DNA from: Spirochaetaceae bacterium bin103
GTDB lineage: Bacteria > Spirochaetota > Spirochaetia > SZUA-6 > Bin103
DNA length: 64,000 nucleotides
Reading direction: 5' to 3'
Assembly: GCA_002238925.1 (NCBI GenBank)
Contig: MPNH01000011.1
Coordinates: forward strand, 26,850-90,849
The translations under genes and the position numbers were made by a program. The notes beneath the pieces were generated by a model. The model did no database searches. It saw only the letters and a list, made by a program, of their open reading frames with translations, and was not told where the DNA came from. This document shows positions 43,879 through 52,592 of the stretch, piece by piece; within the stretch, counting starts at the first letter, position 1, and every line of letters begins with the position of its first letter.

Positions 43879-44916
43879 CTAGCGCCAGCCCACCTGATCG
43901 AAAATACGCACCGCGGCGGCGTTGTTCTCGCCGAGCCGGTGCAGGCCGAGGCTGTCCGCCTTGAACTCGCCCCACGACTCCAGCAGCGGCGCCGGCGGCA
44001 CGTTGCGGTTTACCGGGTACTCGTAGTTGGCGTGCGCCCATAGGCGCTGCGCGGCCTCGGCGGTGAGGAACTCCAGCAGGCGCAGCGCACCAGCCACGTT
44101 CCTGGCACTGGCGGTGATGCCGGCGCCGCTCACGTTGATGTGCACGCCGCGGCCATCCTGGTTGGGGAAGAACACGCGCAACTGCTCGGCCACCGCGCGC
44201 TCTTCGGCGTCCGAGGAGTTCAGCATGCGGCCCACGTAGTAGGTGTTGACGATGGCGATATCGCCTTCGCCCGCCGCCACCGCCGACATCTGGCCGCGGT
44301 CGTTGCCCTTCGGCGTGCGCGCCATGTTGGCCACGATGCCGGCGGCCCACTCGCGCGCGCCGTGGTCGCCGTGGTTGGCGATCATCGATGCCATCAGCGA
44401 CTGGTTGTAGATGTTGGAGGAGGAGCGGATCAGGATGCGGCCCGCCCAGCGCGGATCGGTCAGGGCTTCGTAGGTGGTCAGCTCGTCCGCCGCCACGCGG
44501 TCGGGATGGTACACCACCACGCGCGCCCGCCGGGTCAGGGCATACCAGTAACCGTCCGGGTCGCGCAGGTGTTCCGGGACCTGGGCCAGCAGCGCCGCAG
44601 AGGATACCGGCTGCAGCACCCCGGCCTCCCTGGCGCGATGCAGGCGGCCCGCGTCCACCGTCATCAGGATGTCGGCCGGCGACTCGGCGCCCTCGCGCAG
44701 CAGCCGCTCGATCAGTTCATCGGAGCCGCCTTCGACCAGGTTCACCTCGATGCCGGTCTGTTCCTCGAACTGGCGGTAGAGTTCCAGGTCGATGTCGTAG
44801 TGCCGGTGCGAGTATACGTTTACCTCGTTCTCGCGCGCGGCCTCCGCGAACGCGGCCGCAGCCACCCCAATCAGCACGGCCGCTGTCAGCAGCAGCCGCC
44901 CCAAGCGATACGTCAT
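43879..44916 (-). CDS. Iron(III)-type ABC transporter substrate-binding protein (FbpA/FutA-like)
   Basis: 345-aa periplasmic protein of the ferric-binding family. ATG 44916 has GGAGG 8 nt upstream; signal peptide LLLTAAVLIGVAAAAFAEA. Mature N-terminus NEVNVYSHRHYDIDLELYRQ, then GGSDELIERLLREGAES, and ALTRRARVVVYHPD. A Tyr pair near IVNTYYVGRMLNS is the usual Fe ligand. No permease or ATPase gene is next to it. The AT-rich region with phased ATTAAT upstream suggests regulation by a metalloregulator. Confidence 0.87.
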   Translation of the reverse strand: MTYRLGRLLLTAAVLIGVAAAAFAEAARENEVNVYSHRHYDIDLELYRQFEEQTGIEVNLVEGGSDELIERLLREGAESPADILMTVDAGRLHRAREAGVLQPVSSAALLAQVPEHLRDPDGYWYALTRRARVVVYHPDRVAADELTTYEALTDPRWAGRILIRSSSNIYNQSLMASMIANHGDHGAREWAAGIVANMARTPKGNDRGQMSAVAAGEGDIAIVNTYYVGRMLNSSDAEERAVAEQLRVFFPNQDGRGVHINVSGAGITASARNVAGALRLLEFLTAEAAQRLWAHANYEYPVNRNVPPAPLLESWGEFKADSLGLHRLGENNAAAVRIFDQVGWR

Positions 44917-44929
44917 GGTGTCATCCTCC

Positions 44930-44981
44930 ATTAATGGAATTAATCGATAACAATGAGATTAATAAAGATTAATTAGGTCAA
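44930..44981 (-). promoter_or_regulatory. AT-rich regulatory region with four phased ATTAAT hexamers
   Basis: ATTAAT occurs at 44930, 44939, 44958 and 44968, i.e. 9, 19 and 10 bp apart, close to whole helical turns. The last two lie in AGATTAAT direct repeats. On the minus strand a TTGACC (44981-44976) could be a -35 element, but no good -10 follows. The region is AT-rich within very GC-rich DNA and stands directly upstream of the iron-type binding protein. Candidate operator; the binding factor is unknown. Confidence 0.5.
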
Positions 44982-45075
44982 GCGAAATCGTCGCCGGGCG
45001 CACATATTCTGCCACGGCAGTCGATTGACACGGTCGCGCGGGCCCGCCACGCTGATCCTCGCAGGGAGGGCAATC

Positions 45076-45990
45076 GTGACGCTCGCAGAACCGACCACTG
45101 TTCAGGTAGCCGATATCGAGATGCACGCCGCCGGTCTCGATCCGGCCCGCGCCGCGGCGATCTACGCCGAGCACGGCTGCCTGGTAGTGCGCGGCCTGAT
45201 GAGCGCCTACGCCGAGGCAATCGGCGCCGACGTGGTGCGCACCATGGAGCAGGCGATCCGCCTGTACGAGGCGGGACAGTACCGGGAAACCAACGTGGGC
45301 CTGAGCACACCCGATGGCACCTTGCTGATCCCCGCCCCCGACGGCTTCGCGCGGCAATGGCAGGTGATGGTGACGAGTTGCCAGTACAACACCAGCAGCA
45401 CGTTTCTCCACTCTGCCTTCGATCCCTCGCTGCTTGCCATTGTGCAGGAGATCCTCGGCAACGAGGTGGAGATCTTCGGGGCCGGCCAGTCGCTGTGCAA
45501 GGAACCGGCGGGCGGCCACCCCAAGCTGCTGCACCAGGACGCGTCCTACTTCGAGCACAAGTACGAGGGCCCGGTGGGGGTGCTGTGCTACACCATTCCC
45601 ACCACGGTCGAGCGCGGCGCGCTGCACGTGGTGCCGGGTTCGCACCGCCTGGAGATCCTGGAGCACGTCGATACCGAGAGCCACCTCGGGCTCGATCCCA
45701 CGCAGTGGACGTTCGACCAGGCGGTGCCGATCGAGGGCGACTGCGGCGATGCGATCTTCTTCCACGTCAAGATGATCCACGGCTCGCCGCCGAATTACTC
45801 CACGGTGCCGCGCCCGGTGTTCATTCACCGCTACCGCCGGGCAGACGACTACGCCATTATCCGCGCCTCGACGGTCGAGGACCGCAAGGCGCGGGCGGCC
45901 GAGGTGGACGAGGCGAGGAAGGACAATCAGCTCGGCATGATGGTGGCCGGCTTCCGCAGCTACGCCGACGACCGCGCCGCCCACAGCTGA
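45076..45990 (+). CDS. Phytanoyl-CoA dioxygenase family protein (PhyH)
   Basis: 304-aa 2-oxoglutarate dioxygenase. GTG 45076 is chosen because GGGAGGG lies 6 nt upstream; the open frame extends back to a TTG at 45025 without a site. Iron motif LLHQDASYFEHKYEGP, HVVPGSHRLEIL after it, distal ligand MIHGSPPNYSTVPRPVFIH. Another member of the four PhyH genes here. Stops 21 bp before the convergent nudC stop. Confidence 0.9.
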   Translation: MTLAEPTTVQVADIEMHAAGLDPARAAAIYAEHGCLVVRGLMSAYAEAIGADVVRTMEQAIRLYEAGQYRETNVGLSTPDGTLLIPAPDGFARQWQVMVTSCQYNTSSTFLHSAFDPSLLAIVQEILGNEVEIFGAGQSLCKEPAGGHPKLLHQDASYFEHKYEGPVGVLCYTIPTTVERGALHVVPGSHRLEILEHVDTESHLGLDPTQWTFDQAVPIEGDCGDAIFFHVKMIHGSPPNYSTVPRPVFIHRYRRADDYAIIRASTVEDRKARAAEVDEARKDNQLGMMVAGFRSYADDRAAHS

Positions 45991-46011
45991 GCCGGGCCCG
46001 CCCCCCGCCGG

Positions 46012-46938
46012 CTAAAACCGCTCGCGGGTGGCCCATGCCTTGATCAGGTGATGGGCGATGGCGATGGGACCGGGCACGGTCAACGCTTCGCTGGTGCCGG
46101 CGAGGGCGCGCAGCACCTCGCCGCGCTCGAACCAGTGCACGGCAGACATTTCCTCGTCGTCGAAGTGAATGGCGGTGCTGGCCGCGTCCGCCAGGCAGCC
46201 GATCATCAGCGAACTCGGGAACGGCCACGGCTGCGACGAGTGGTAGCGCACGTTTGTGACCCGGATGCCCGCCTCTTCCATCACCTCGCGCGCCACCGCC
46301 TCCTCGATCGCCTCGCCCTGGTCCACGAACCCGGCCAGCGCGGAGTACATGCGCATACGCGACAAGCGCCCGCGCGACTGGCCGAGCAGGCAGCGGTCGG
46401 TGGCCGGGTCGGCGACCACGGTTATCACCACCGGGTCGGTGCGCGGGAAGTGCTGCGCATCGCAGGCGGTGCAGCGGCGCACCTGGCCGCCGCGCTGCGC
46501 CACCGTGGGCTGGCCGCAGGCGGAGCAGAAGCCGTGCCGGCGGTGCCAGTCCAGGTTGGAGCGCGCCTGGGCCAGGATGCCGGTGTCCGGACCGGGCAGC
46601 ACGCCGCCGGCGGTGCGGCAGTCCTCGAACCGCCAGCCCTTGCGGCCGGCGACTCCGTCCGCGTCGGCGCAATCCGGAAGGGCCACGGCGAAGTGCGCCA
46701 CGCCGTCGGCCAGGCCGAGGAACATTGGCTCCGCGTCGGGCGCTGCCGCTCGCACCCGGTCCCCGTCCAGCCAGCCGAGAACCGGTTGCGGGAGGTCGCT
46801 CAGCAGGACTTCGAGGTTGCGGAATGGCAGGAACCGGCTTTCGGCGGCGCGCGCGGCGGTTGCGATCCATGCCTCATCGCGCCGCTCCCGCTCGCCGCGG
46901 TCGAGCGGGTTGCCGGCGAAGGGGTGTTGGTGTCTCAT
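46012..46938 (-). CDS. nudC: NADH pyrophosphatase, NudC-type Nudix hydrolase
   Basis: 308-aa enzyme that hydrolyses NAD(H) and can remove NAD caps from RNA. N-terminal NudC domain, then a zinc ribbon (CSACGQ...CTACD), then the Nudix box in GFVDQGEAIEEAVAREVMEE and the NudC-specific SQPWPFPSSLM. ATG 46938. No weak points in the catalytic motif. Confidence 0.93.
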   Translation of the reverse strand: MRHQHPFAGNPLDRGERERRDEAWIATAARAAESRFLPFRNLEVLLSDLPQPVLGWLDGDRVRAAAPDAEPMFLGLADGVAHFAVALPDCADADGVAGRKGWRFEDCRTAGGVLPGPDTGILAQARSNLDWHRRHGFCSACGQPTVAQRGGQVRRCTACDAQHFPRTDPVVITVVADPATDRCLLGQSRGRLSRMRMYSALAGFVDQGEAIEEAVAREVMEEAGIRVTNVRYHSSQPWPFPSSLMIGCLADAASTAIHFDDEEMSAVHWFERGEVLRALAGTSEALTVPGPIAIAHHLIKAWATRERF

Positions 46939-47008
46939 GTGCCGCGGCTACCGTAGCAGGGTTCCCGAGCCGAGGCGAGTGACGATTTCGACCGTGGCAG
47001 CGCTTGAG

Positions 47009-47212
47009 TCAGCCTCGGCGGCGCTGGATCACCACCCAGACGCCCAGCGCTACCGGGAAGGCAACGATCAGCGCGCCGAGGATCAGCACGATGGTGGCGG
47101 GTTCGAGGCCGAGGATTGCGTCGATGCGTTCCCTGATCCAAGCCAGCAGCATCGGATCTGCCGGCTCCGAGTGGTGCAGGAGCACCGGCAGGATCGCCAT
47201 GGCCGGCAGCAT
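47009..47212 (-). CDS. Small single-membrane-segment protein (hypothetical)
   Basis: 67-aa protein with a probable extracytoplasmic N-terminus, one strong membrane helix (ATIVLILGALIVAFPVALGV) and a positively charged end (VVIQRRRG). It starts at ATG 47212, 9 bp after the MFS stop, so it may be the last gene of the polyamine-type operon. No recognised family. A weak ribosome site leaves it uncertain. Confidence 0.45.
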   Translation of the reverse strand: MLPAMAILPVLLHHSEPADPMLLAWIRERIDAILGLEPATIVLILGALIVAFPVALGVWVVIQRRRG

Positions 47213-47221
47213 CGGGCCCGC

Positions 47222-48535
47222 CTAAGCGGGTTGCGCGGTCGGAGCGTAGCGGCTGGAGTAGCGCCGCTCGCGGATGCTGAGGCTCACCAGGCCGGCGCCG
47301 GCCAGCGTCGCCACGCAGGCGAGGAAGGCATAGTCGTAGCTGCCCTGGGCGTCGAATACCAGGCCGAACAGGTACACCGCCAGCGCTCCGCCCGCCTGGT
47401 GGGCGAAGTTGATCAGCCCGGCCAGCGTGCCGAGGTGGCGGACCCCATACACGTCGGCGGCCAGCGAGGTGGTGAGCGGGACGGTGGCCAGCCACGAGGC
47501 GCCGCCCACGATGGCGAAGCCCCACAGCGCGGCAGGTCCGGGCAGCACTACCAGCAGCAAAAAGGCCACCCCGCGGATCAGGTACACGGCGCCGAGCAGC
47601 GTCTTGCGCGGCACGCGGTCGGAGAGCGGCCCGATCAGCAGCACACCGACCGCGTTGATACCGCTGAGCAGGCCGAATGCGAGGGCGGCGGTGGCCGGCG
47701 TAATGCCTTCCGCCGCGGCCCAGCGCACGTAGTGCACGGAGATGGAAGCGGTGGTCACGCCGCACACCCAGTAGGCAATGGAGAGCTGCCACATCGGTGC
47801 GGAGCGGAACGCCTCGCTCCAGCGGTTGGCGAGCAGCGGCCCGGCCGGCGCGGGCGCCGGCGCTTTGCCGGCAACGGTGCGGGCGCCGTCGGGCTGCTGG
47901 CCGACGTCCGCGGGGTCGTCGCGCAGCACCAGGTACAACAGCGGCACGCCGAGCACCAGCACGATGCCGCCGCCGATCAGCCACGCGCTGCGCCAGCTGG
48001 TCCACAGGAACAGGTAGGTAAGGAACGGCACCAGCACCAGGCCGCCGATCGAGCCGCCGGAGGTCAGCAGGCTCATCGCCGCCCCGCGCTTGCGCCGGAA
48101 CCAGCGCACCACCACCGCGCCCGGCGGCCCGCCGGCCAGCCCCGCCGATGCCAGCGACATTACCAGGCCATAGATCACGATCAGGTGCAGCACACTGCTC
48201 GCGGCGGCCATCAACAGCACCGATGCGCCGAGCAGCAGCGCCGCCACGGTGATCACGATACGCCCGCCGATGCGGTCGATCAGCCAGCCCATCAGGACCT
48301 GGCTGGAGCCATTGACGAACCAGCCCACCGACGCGGCCAGCGAAATGGCGGCCACGCCGACCCCGAACTCGGTCTGCCAGGTCTCGACGAAGATGCCGAA
48401 CCCCTGCCGCATGCCGATGCTCAGGAACATGGCGAAGAACAGCGCGCCCGCCACGTACCAGCCGTAGAACGGCCCTGAGTGGCGCGGCGGCGACGGTGCC
48501 GCCGGGTCGGCGCCGGGCGGCACCTGGCTCCTCAT
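47222..48535 (-). CDS. Major facilitator superfamily transporter (monocarboxylate/OFA-like)
   Basis: 437-aa, 12-helix carrier. The N-terminal FYGWYVAGALFFAMFLSIGM and EFGVGVAAISLAASVGWFVN are typical of the oxalate/formate:OFA and monocarboxylate branch; loop 2-3 has GWLIDRIGGRIVITVAAL. ATG 48535, 16 bp after the PhyH stop, same operon as the polyamine-type importer. Likely exports or imports an organic acid linked to the PhyH product; inference. Confidence 0.83.
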   Translation of the reverse strand: MRSQVPPGADPAAPSPPRHSGPFYGWYVAGALFFAMFLSIGMRQGFGIFVETWQTEFGVGVAAISLAASVGWFVNGSSQVLMGWLIDRIGGRIVITVAALLLGASVLLMAAASSVLHLIVIYGLVMSLASAGLAGGPPGAVVVRWFRRKRGAAMSLLTSGGSIGGLVLVPFLTYLFLWTSWRSAWLIGGGIVLVLGVPLLYLVLRDDPADVGQQPDGARTVAGKAPAPAPAGPLLANRWSEAFRSAPMWQLSIAYWVCGVTTASISVHYVRWAAAEGITPATAALAFGLLSGINAVGVLLIGPLSDRVPRKTLLGAVYLIRGVAFLLLVVLPGPAALWGFAIVGGASWLATVPLTTSLAADVYGVRHLGTLAGLINFAHQAGGALAVYLFGLVFDAQGSYDYAFLACVATLAGAGLVSLSIRERRYSSRYAPTAQPA

Positions 48536-48551
48536 GTCGTCCGCGCGGGTG

Positions 48552-49358
48552 TCAAGTGCGGCGCCGCCACAGCAGCGGGTTCTGCCGTTCGTCGTCGAGC
48601 GTGTCGCCGATTTCGAGCGTCGCCACCTGGGCGTCGGAAAGAATGTTCTGAATGCCGTTGAACACCGAGCCGTCCGGCATGTAGCCGGCGGTCATCGCGC
48701 GCCGCCAGGTGGGCGTCATGTTGGGGCCGGCGCCGTGCGCCAGGAGGCCGTTGTGGAAGCCGGCGTCGCCCGGCTGCATCTCCCCGGCCACCGGCATGAC
48801 GCCGCTGAACTGCGGGAACGCTTCGAAGTACTCGGACATCTCCTTGCCGATGCCGGTGTTGCTGAAGTCGTTCACCTTGTGGCTGCCGGGCAGGTAGTAC
48901 ATGCAGCCGTTCTGCAGCGTCGCCGGGTCGAGCGCGATCCAGATCGACAGCGCATGCGGCGAGTGGTAAGACCACTTGGGGTTGTCGGAATGCCAGGCGG
49001 TGGGGTTGGCCCACGGCTGCTTCTGCAGGGTCTGGTCGTGCCAGATCCGGATGCCGTCGATGCCCTCAAGCGCGCACAGCATCTCGCCCAGCTCCGGCGC
49101 CAGCATGTACTTCTTCACCGCGGCACTGATCTTCCACAGGTTGAGACGCTGCACGAACACGCGATCGTAGAAGGTATCTCCTTCCACCCACCGGTCGCCG
49201 CTGCCGTCGCTCAACTTGCGCCTGCCCATCTGTGCAACCGCCTGCTCAACGCCGGTGCGCAACTCGGCGAGTTCGCCGTCGTCCAGGAAGCTGCGAACAA
49301 CCAGGAACCCGTTGTCGCGGTACGAACTGATCTGCTCGCCGGTCAAACTCGTATTCAT
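48552..49358 (-). CDS. Phytanoyl-CoA dioxygenase family protein (PhyH), coupled to ABC importer
   Basis: 268-aa 2-oxoglutarate dioxygenase. N-terminus LTGEQISSYRDNGFLVVRSF, iron motif TAWHSDNPKWSYHSPH (HxD), distal ligand LLAHGAGPNMTPTWRRAMTA. ATG 49358 has AAGGAGG 5 nt upstream and overlaps the permease stop by 4 bp, so it is translated together with the transporter. It probably acts on the imported compound or a product. This is the closest gene-context clue to a PhyH role here. Confidence 0.9.
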   Translation of the reverse strand: MNTSLTGEQISSYRDNGFLVVRSFLDDGELAELRTGVEQAVAQMGRRKLSDGSGDRWVEGDTFYDRVFVQRLNLWKISAAVKKYMLAPELGEMLCALEGIDGIRIWHDQTLQKQPWANPTAWHSDNPKWSYHSPHALSIWIALDPATLQNGCMYYLPGSHKVNDFSNTGIGKEMSEYFEAFPQFSGVMPVAGEMQPGDAGFHNGLLAHGAGPNMTPTWRRAMTAGYMPDGSVFNGIQNILSDAQVATLEIGDTLDDERQNPLLWRRRT

Positions 49359-50245
49359 CGGTCCTCCTTCGCGGCGTCACTGTACCGCAATGGCGCCGTG
49401 CTGTCGCCGCGGGCGCCGCGCGCGCGCAGCCACTCGACCGCGGCCATCAGCAGCAGCGCGAGCACGAACAGGAAGGTGGCCACCGCCAGGATCGCCGGGC
49501 TGATTTCCTCGCGGATGCCGGACCACATCTGCCGCGGCACGGTGCGCTGCTCCAGCCCGCCGATGAACAGCACGGTGACTACTTCGTCGAACGAGGTGGC
49601 GAACGCGAATAGTGCCCCCGATACCACGCCCGGAGCGATCAACGGCAACTGGATGCGGCGAAACGCGGTCCAGGGGCCTGCCCCGAGGCTGGTTGCGGCG
49701 CGCAGCAGGGTGCTGTCGAAGCCGGTCAGCGCCGCGGTGACGGTAATTACCACGAACGGCGCGCCCAGGGTAGCGTGTGCCAGGATCAGGCCGAGGTGGG
49801 TCTGCGCCAGGCCGACCGCGGAGTAGAAGAAGAACATGCCCACCGCGGAGATGATCAGCGGGGTGATCAGGGGCGAGATCAACAGCGCGGTAACGGCGGT
49901 ACGGCCCGGCATGGCGGGATTGGCCAGCCCGAGCGCGGCGAGGGTGCCGAGCACGGTGGTCAGGACGGTGGCGGCGACGCCGATGAGCAGGCTGTTGGCC
50001 AGCGCCCGGTGCCATTCAGGGTCTTCGGCCACGCTCCGGTACCAGCGCAGCGACCAGGCGTCCGGGTCGAGCCGCAGCATGCCTTGCGTGAACGTGAAGT
50101 ACGGCTCGGCGTTGAAGCTCAGCGGCACGATCACCAGCAGCGGCGCGATCAGAAACAGCAGCACCAGGGCGCAGAACGCCGTGAGTGCCAGGCGTGCGGC
50201 GCGTGCGCCGAGTGGGCCGAGTGGGCCAAGTGCCGGTTTCGCCAT
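49355..50245 (-). CDS. ABC transporter permease, PotC-like (spermidine/putrescine type)
   Basis: 296-aa membrane subunit with six helices, LVIVPLSFNAEPYFTFTQGM after helix 1 and the EAA loop LLRAATSLGAGPWTAFRRIQ. ATG 50245, 3 bp after the PotB-like stop. Usually acts with PotA, PotB and a PotD/F-like binding protein. Only its PotB partner is broken here. Confidence 0.9.
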   Translation of the reverse strand: MAKPALGPLGPLGARAARLALTAFCALVLLFLIAPLLVIVPLSFNAEPYFTFTQGMLRLDPDAWSLRWYRSVAEDPEWHRALANSLLIGVAATVLTTVLGTLAALGLANPAMPGRTAVTALLISPLITPLIISAVGMFFFYSAVGLAQTHLGLILAHATLGAPFVVITVTAALTGFDSTLLRAATSLGAGPWTAFRRIQLPLIAPGVVSGALFAFATSFDEVVTVLFIGGLEQRTVPRQMWSGIREEISPAILAVATFLFVLALLLMAAVEWLRARGARGDSTAPLRYSDAAKEDR

Positions 50246-50248
50246 GCG

Positions 50249-51525
50249 TCAGCCCAGGCGCAGGCGGGCAATGCCCACCACGCGATCGAACACCACGTAA
50301 AACACCAGCACGCACAGCAGCAGGATGCCCCCCAGCGCCGCCGCCAAGCCCCAGTTGAGCGACTCCTGCATGTGATAGGCAATCAGGTTGGAGATGAGCT
50401 GGCCGGTGCGTCCGCCGACCAGCGCGGGAGTAATGTAGTAGCCGAGCGCCACGATGAACACTAGCAGCGTGCCGGCGCCTACCCCGGGCAGCGACAGCGG
50501 CCAGTACACGCGGCAGAACGCCTGCACCGGTCCGGCACCCAGCGAGGAGGCGGCGCGCAGGTACTGCGGATGGATGGAGCGCATCACCGAGTACAGCGGC
50601 AGCACCATGAACGGCAGCAGCACGTGGGTCATGGCGACCAGCGTGCCGGTCATGTTGTAGACCATCGCCAGGCGCTGGTCGTCGCCGATCAGCCGCATCG
50701 CCACCAGCAGGTCGTTGATCACGCCCTGGGTCTGCAACAGCACGATCCACGACGTGGTGCGTACCAGCAGCGAGGTCCAGAACGGCAGCAGTACGCCCGC
50801 CAGCACCAGGGCGGGGCGGCGCGGCGCGCCAGCAGCCCGCCCGCCAGCAGCAGCGCGGCGCGGCGCGGCGTTGCATGGGCAATGAGGTAGGCGAGCGGAT
50901 AGCCGAGCAGCAGGCACAGCGCGGTTACCGCCAGGCTGACCAGCAAGGTGCGCGCGAACAGCCGCAGGTAGATGCGCTGGTCCTCCGGCTGGCGTACCAC
51001 GCGGCCGTCCGCTCCGCGCTCGCGATCCACGGCATTCAGGTAGTGGCGCAGCGTCCAGCGCTGTCCGGCGCGTTGCAGCGCCCGCCACGTTCCGGGCTCT
51101 TCCCAAGCCGGATTGGCCGCTGCCATTGCCGCTTGCCAGGACTCGGGCTCGGCGTCCTGCAGCTGCCGGGTGCTGCGCGTGATGACGCTGCGCAGTCCGG
51201 ATTCGACGCGATTTACGCGCGTTGCTATCTGGCCGATCGTGCGTTGCTCGCGCGCCCGCACCAACTCGCGCGCGGCAGCCGCGAACACCTCCTCGCCGGG
51301 CAGCGAGCTGCCGTCCCAGGCGCGCAGCAGGGCGAGGGTCTCCGGCAGGGCGTCGGCGACGGTCGGGTCGTGCACGCTGCGCACCAGCATGGTCGCCAGC
51401 GGCGCCACGAACGCCGTGCCGACAAACGCCGCCAGCGGCAGCACCAGGGCCGCGGCGCGCCAGCGCCCGCCGCTACGGCCGCGTCCGGTGCCGCGCCGCG
51501 CCGCGCCGGTCAGCGTGCGAGCCAC
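50249..51525 (-). pseudogene. ABC transporter permease, PotB-like, frameshifted by a 44-bp tandem duplication
   Basis: PotB-type permease (long form with a 110-residue periplasmic loop after helix 1, [20 protein letters not shown]). The first part, from GTG 51525, ends in frame [20 protein letters not shown] and then goes out of frame to a stop at 50719. The second part ([20 protein letters not shown] to 50249) is in another frame. At the join a 44-bp segment is tandemly duplicated (50825-50868 and 50781-50824). Deleting one copy restores the frame and the 21-residue spacing seen in family members. Either a real inactivation, a slip, or an assembly error. Confidence 0.85.
50781..50868. repeat. 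44-bp imperfect tandem duplication inside the PotB-like permease
   Basis: Copies at 50825-50868 and 50781-50824 agree at about 36 of 44 bases. On the coding strand they start CCGCGCCGC and run through CTGGCGGGCG. 44 is not a multiple of three, which explains the broken frame. Confidence 0.75.
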
Positions 51526-52592
51526 GCTCCGAATCGCTCATTTACCTGTTCGCCGAAGTCGGCCCACCAATCCCAGTCGTTGAACACCGACCGCTCAAGC
51601 CGCTCCGGGGTGGCCGGCATGTACGGATCCATCTCGACGCCGGTGTCCTCGTGCGTGGTGACCAGCGCCATGGCCGAACTGCGTACCGGGCTATAGGAGA
51701 TGTAGCGGCTCATGGCGGCCATCGACTCCGGGCGCGCGGCGTAGGCCAGGAACGCGAGCGCCGTGTCCAGGTTGCGGGATCCCGCCACGATGGTAAGCTG
51801 CGCGTGATCCAGAACCTGGCCGTCCCAGACGATTTCGAACGGTTGATTCTCCACCACCTGCGCGTTGAACAGGCGCCCGTTGTAGGCGGTGCTCATTACC
51901 ACTTCGCCGTCGGCCAGCATCTGCGGGGGCTGCGCTCCCGCCTCCCACCAGACCACGTGTTCCTTGATGGAATCGAGCATGCCGAACGCCCGATCGATGC
52001 CGCCGGGAGCACTCAGCACCTCGTATACCCGGTCGACGGGAACCCCGTCCGCCACCAGCGCAAACTCCAGGTTGCCGTACGGGGAGCGGCGCATGCCGCG
52101 CCGTCCCGGAAACCGCTCCACGTCGAAGAAATCGGCCATTGCGGCCGGCTTCTCGCCCGGGAAATGGTCGCGGTGGTAGGCATAGACCGTGGAGTAGATG
52201 ATCAACCCGACGCCGCAGTCCGACAGGGTGCCGGGCAGGAAGTCGCCGGCCGCCTCGGCCGCGTCCTGATCCGGGAACAGTACGGCAGGATCGAGCTCCT
52301 CGAGCAGGCCCTCGTCACAGCCGCGAATGGCGTCCGCGGACTCCAGGTCGACCACGTCCCAGTGTACGTTGCCGGTTTCCACCTGCGCGCGGATCTCGGC
52401 CAGACCGCCGTTGAAGTCTTCCATGCTCATGCGCACGCCGGTAGCGGCGCTGAATGGCTGCAGCAGCGCCCGGTCGGTAGCACGGCCGTAGGCGCCGCCC
52501 CAGGACACCATGGTCATCCGGTCCTGTGCCACCGCCCCGGTGCCGGCCACCAGGCCGGCCAGTGCGAAGCACGCGGCAAGTGCTCTCGTCAT
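51510..52592 (-). CDS. ABC transporter substrate-binding protein, spermidine/putrescine (PotD/F) type
   Basis: 360-aa periplasmic protein. ATG 52592 has GGAGGAGAAGGA upstream; signal peptide ACFALAGLVAGTGAVA. Mature N-terminus DRMTMVSWGGAYGRATDRAL, then GNVHWDVVDLESADAIRGCD and VVWWEAGAQPPQMLADGEV, typical of the PotD/F-like family of Rhizobiales and related bacteria. The start overlaps the ATPase stop by 4 bp and the stop overlaps the permease start by 16 bp. Ligand unknown; polyamines, opines or related cations are possible. Confidence 0.9.
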   Translation of the reverse strand: MTRALAACFALAGLVAGTGAVAQDRMTMVSWGGAYGRATDRALLQPFSAATGVRMSMEDFNGGLAEIRAQVETGNVHWDVVDLESADAIRGCDEGLLEELDPAVLFPDQDAAEAAGDFLPGTLSDCGVGLIIYSTVYAYHRDHFPGEKPAAMADFFDVERFPGRRGMRRSPYGNLEFALVADGVPVDRVYEVLSAPGGIDRAFGMLDSIKEHVVWWEAGAQPPQMLADGEVVMSTAYNGRLFNAQVVENQPFEIVWDGQVLDHAQLTIVAGSRNLDTALAFLAYAARPESMAAMSRYISYSPVRSSAMALVTTHEDTGVEMDPYMPATPERLERSVFNDWDWWADFGEQVNERFGAWLAR

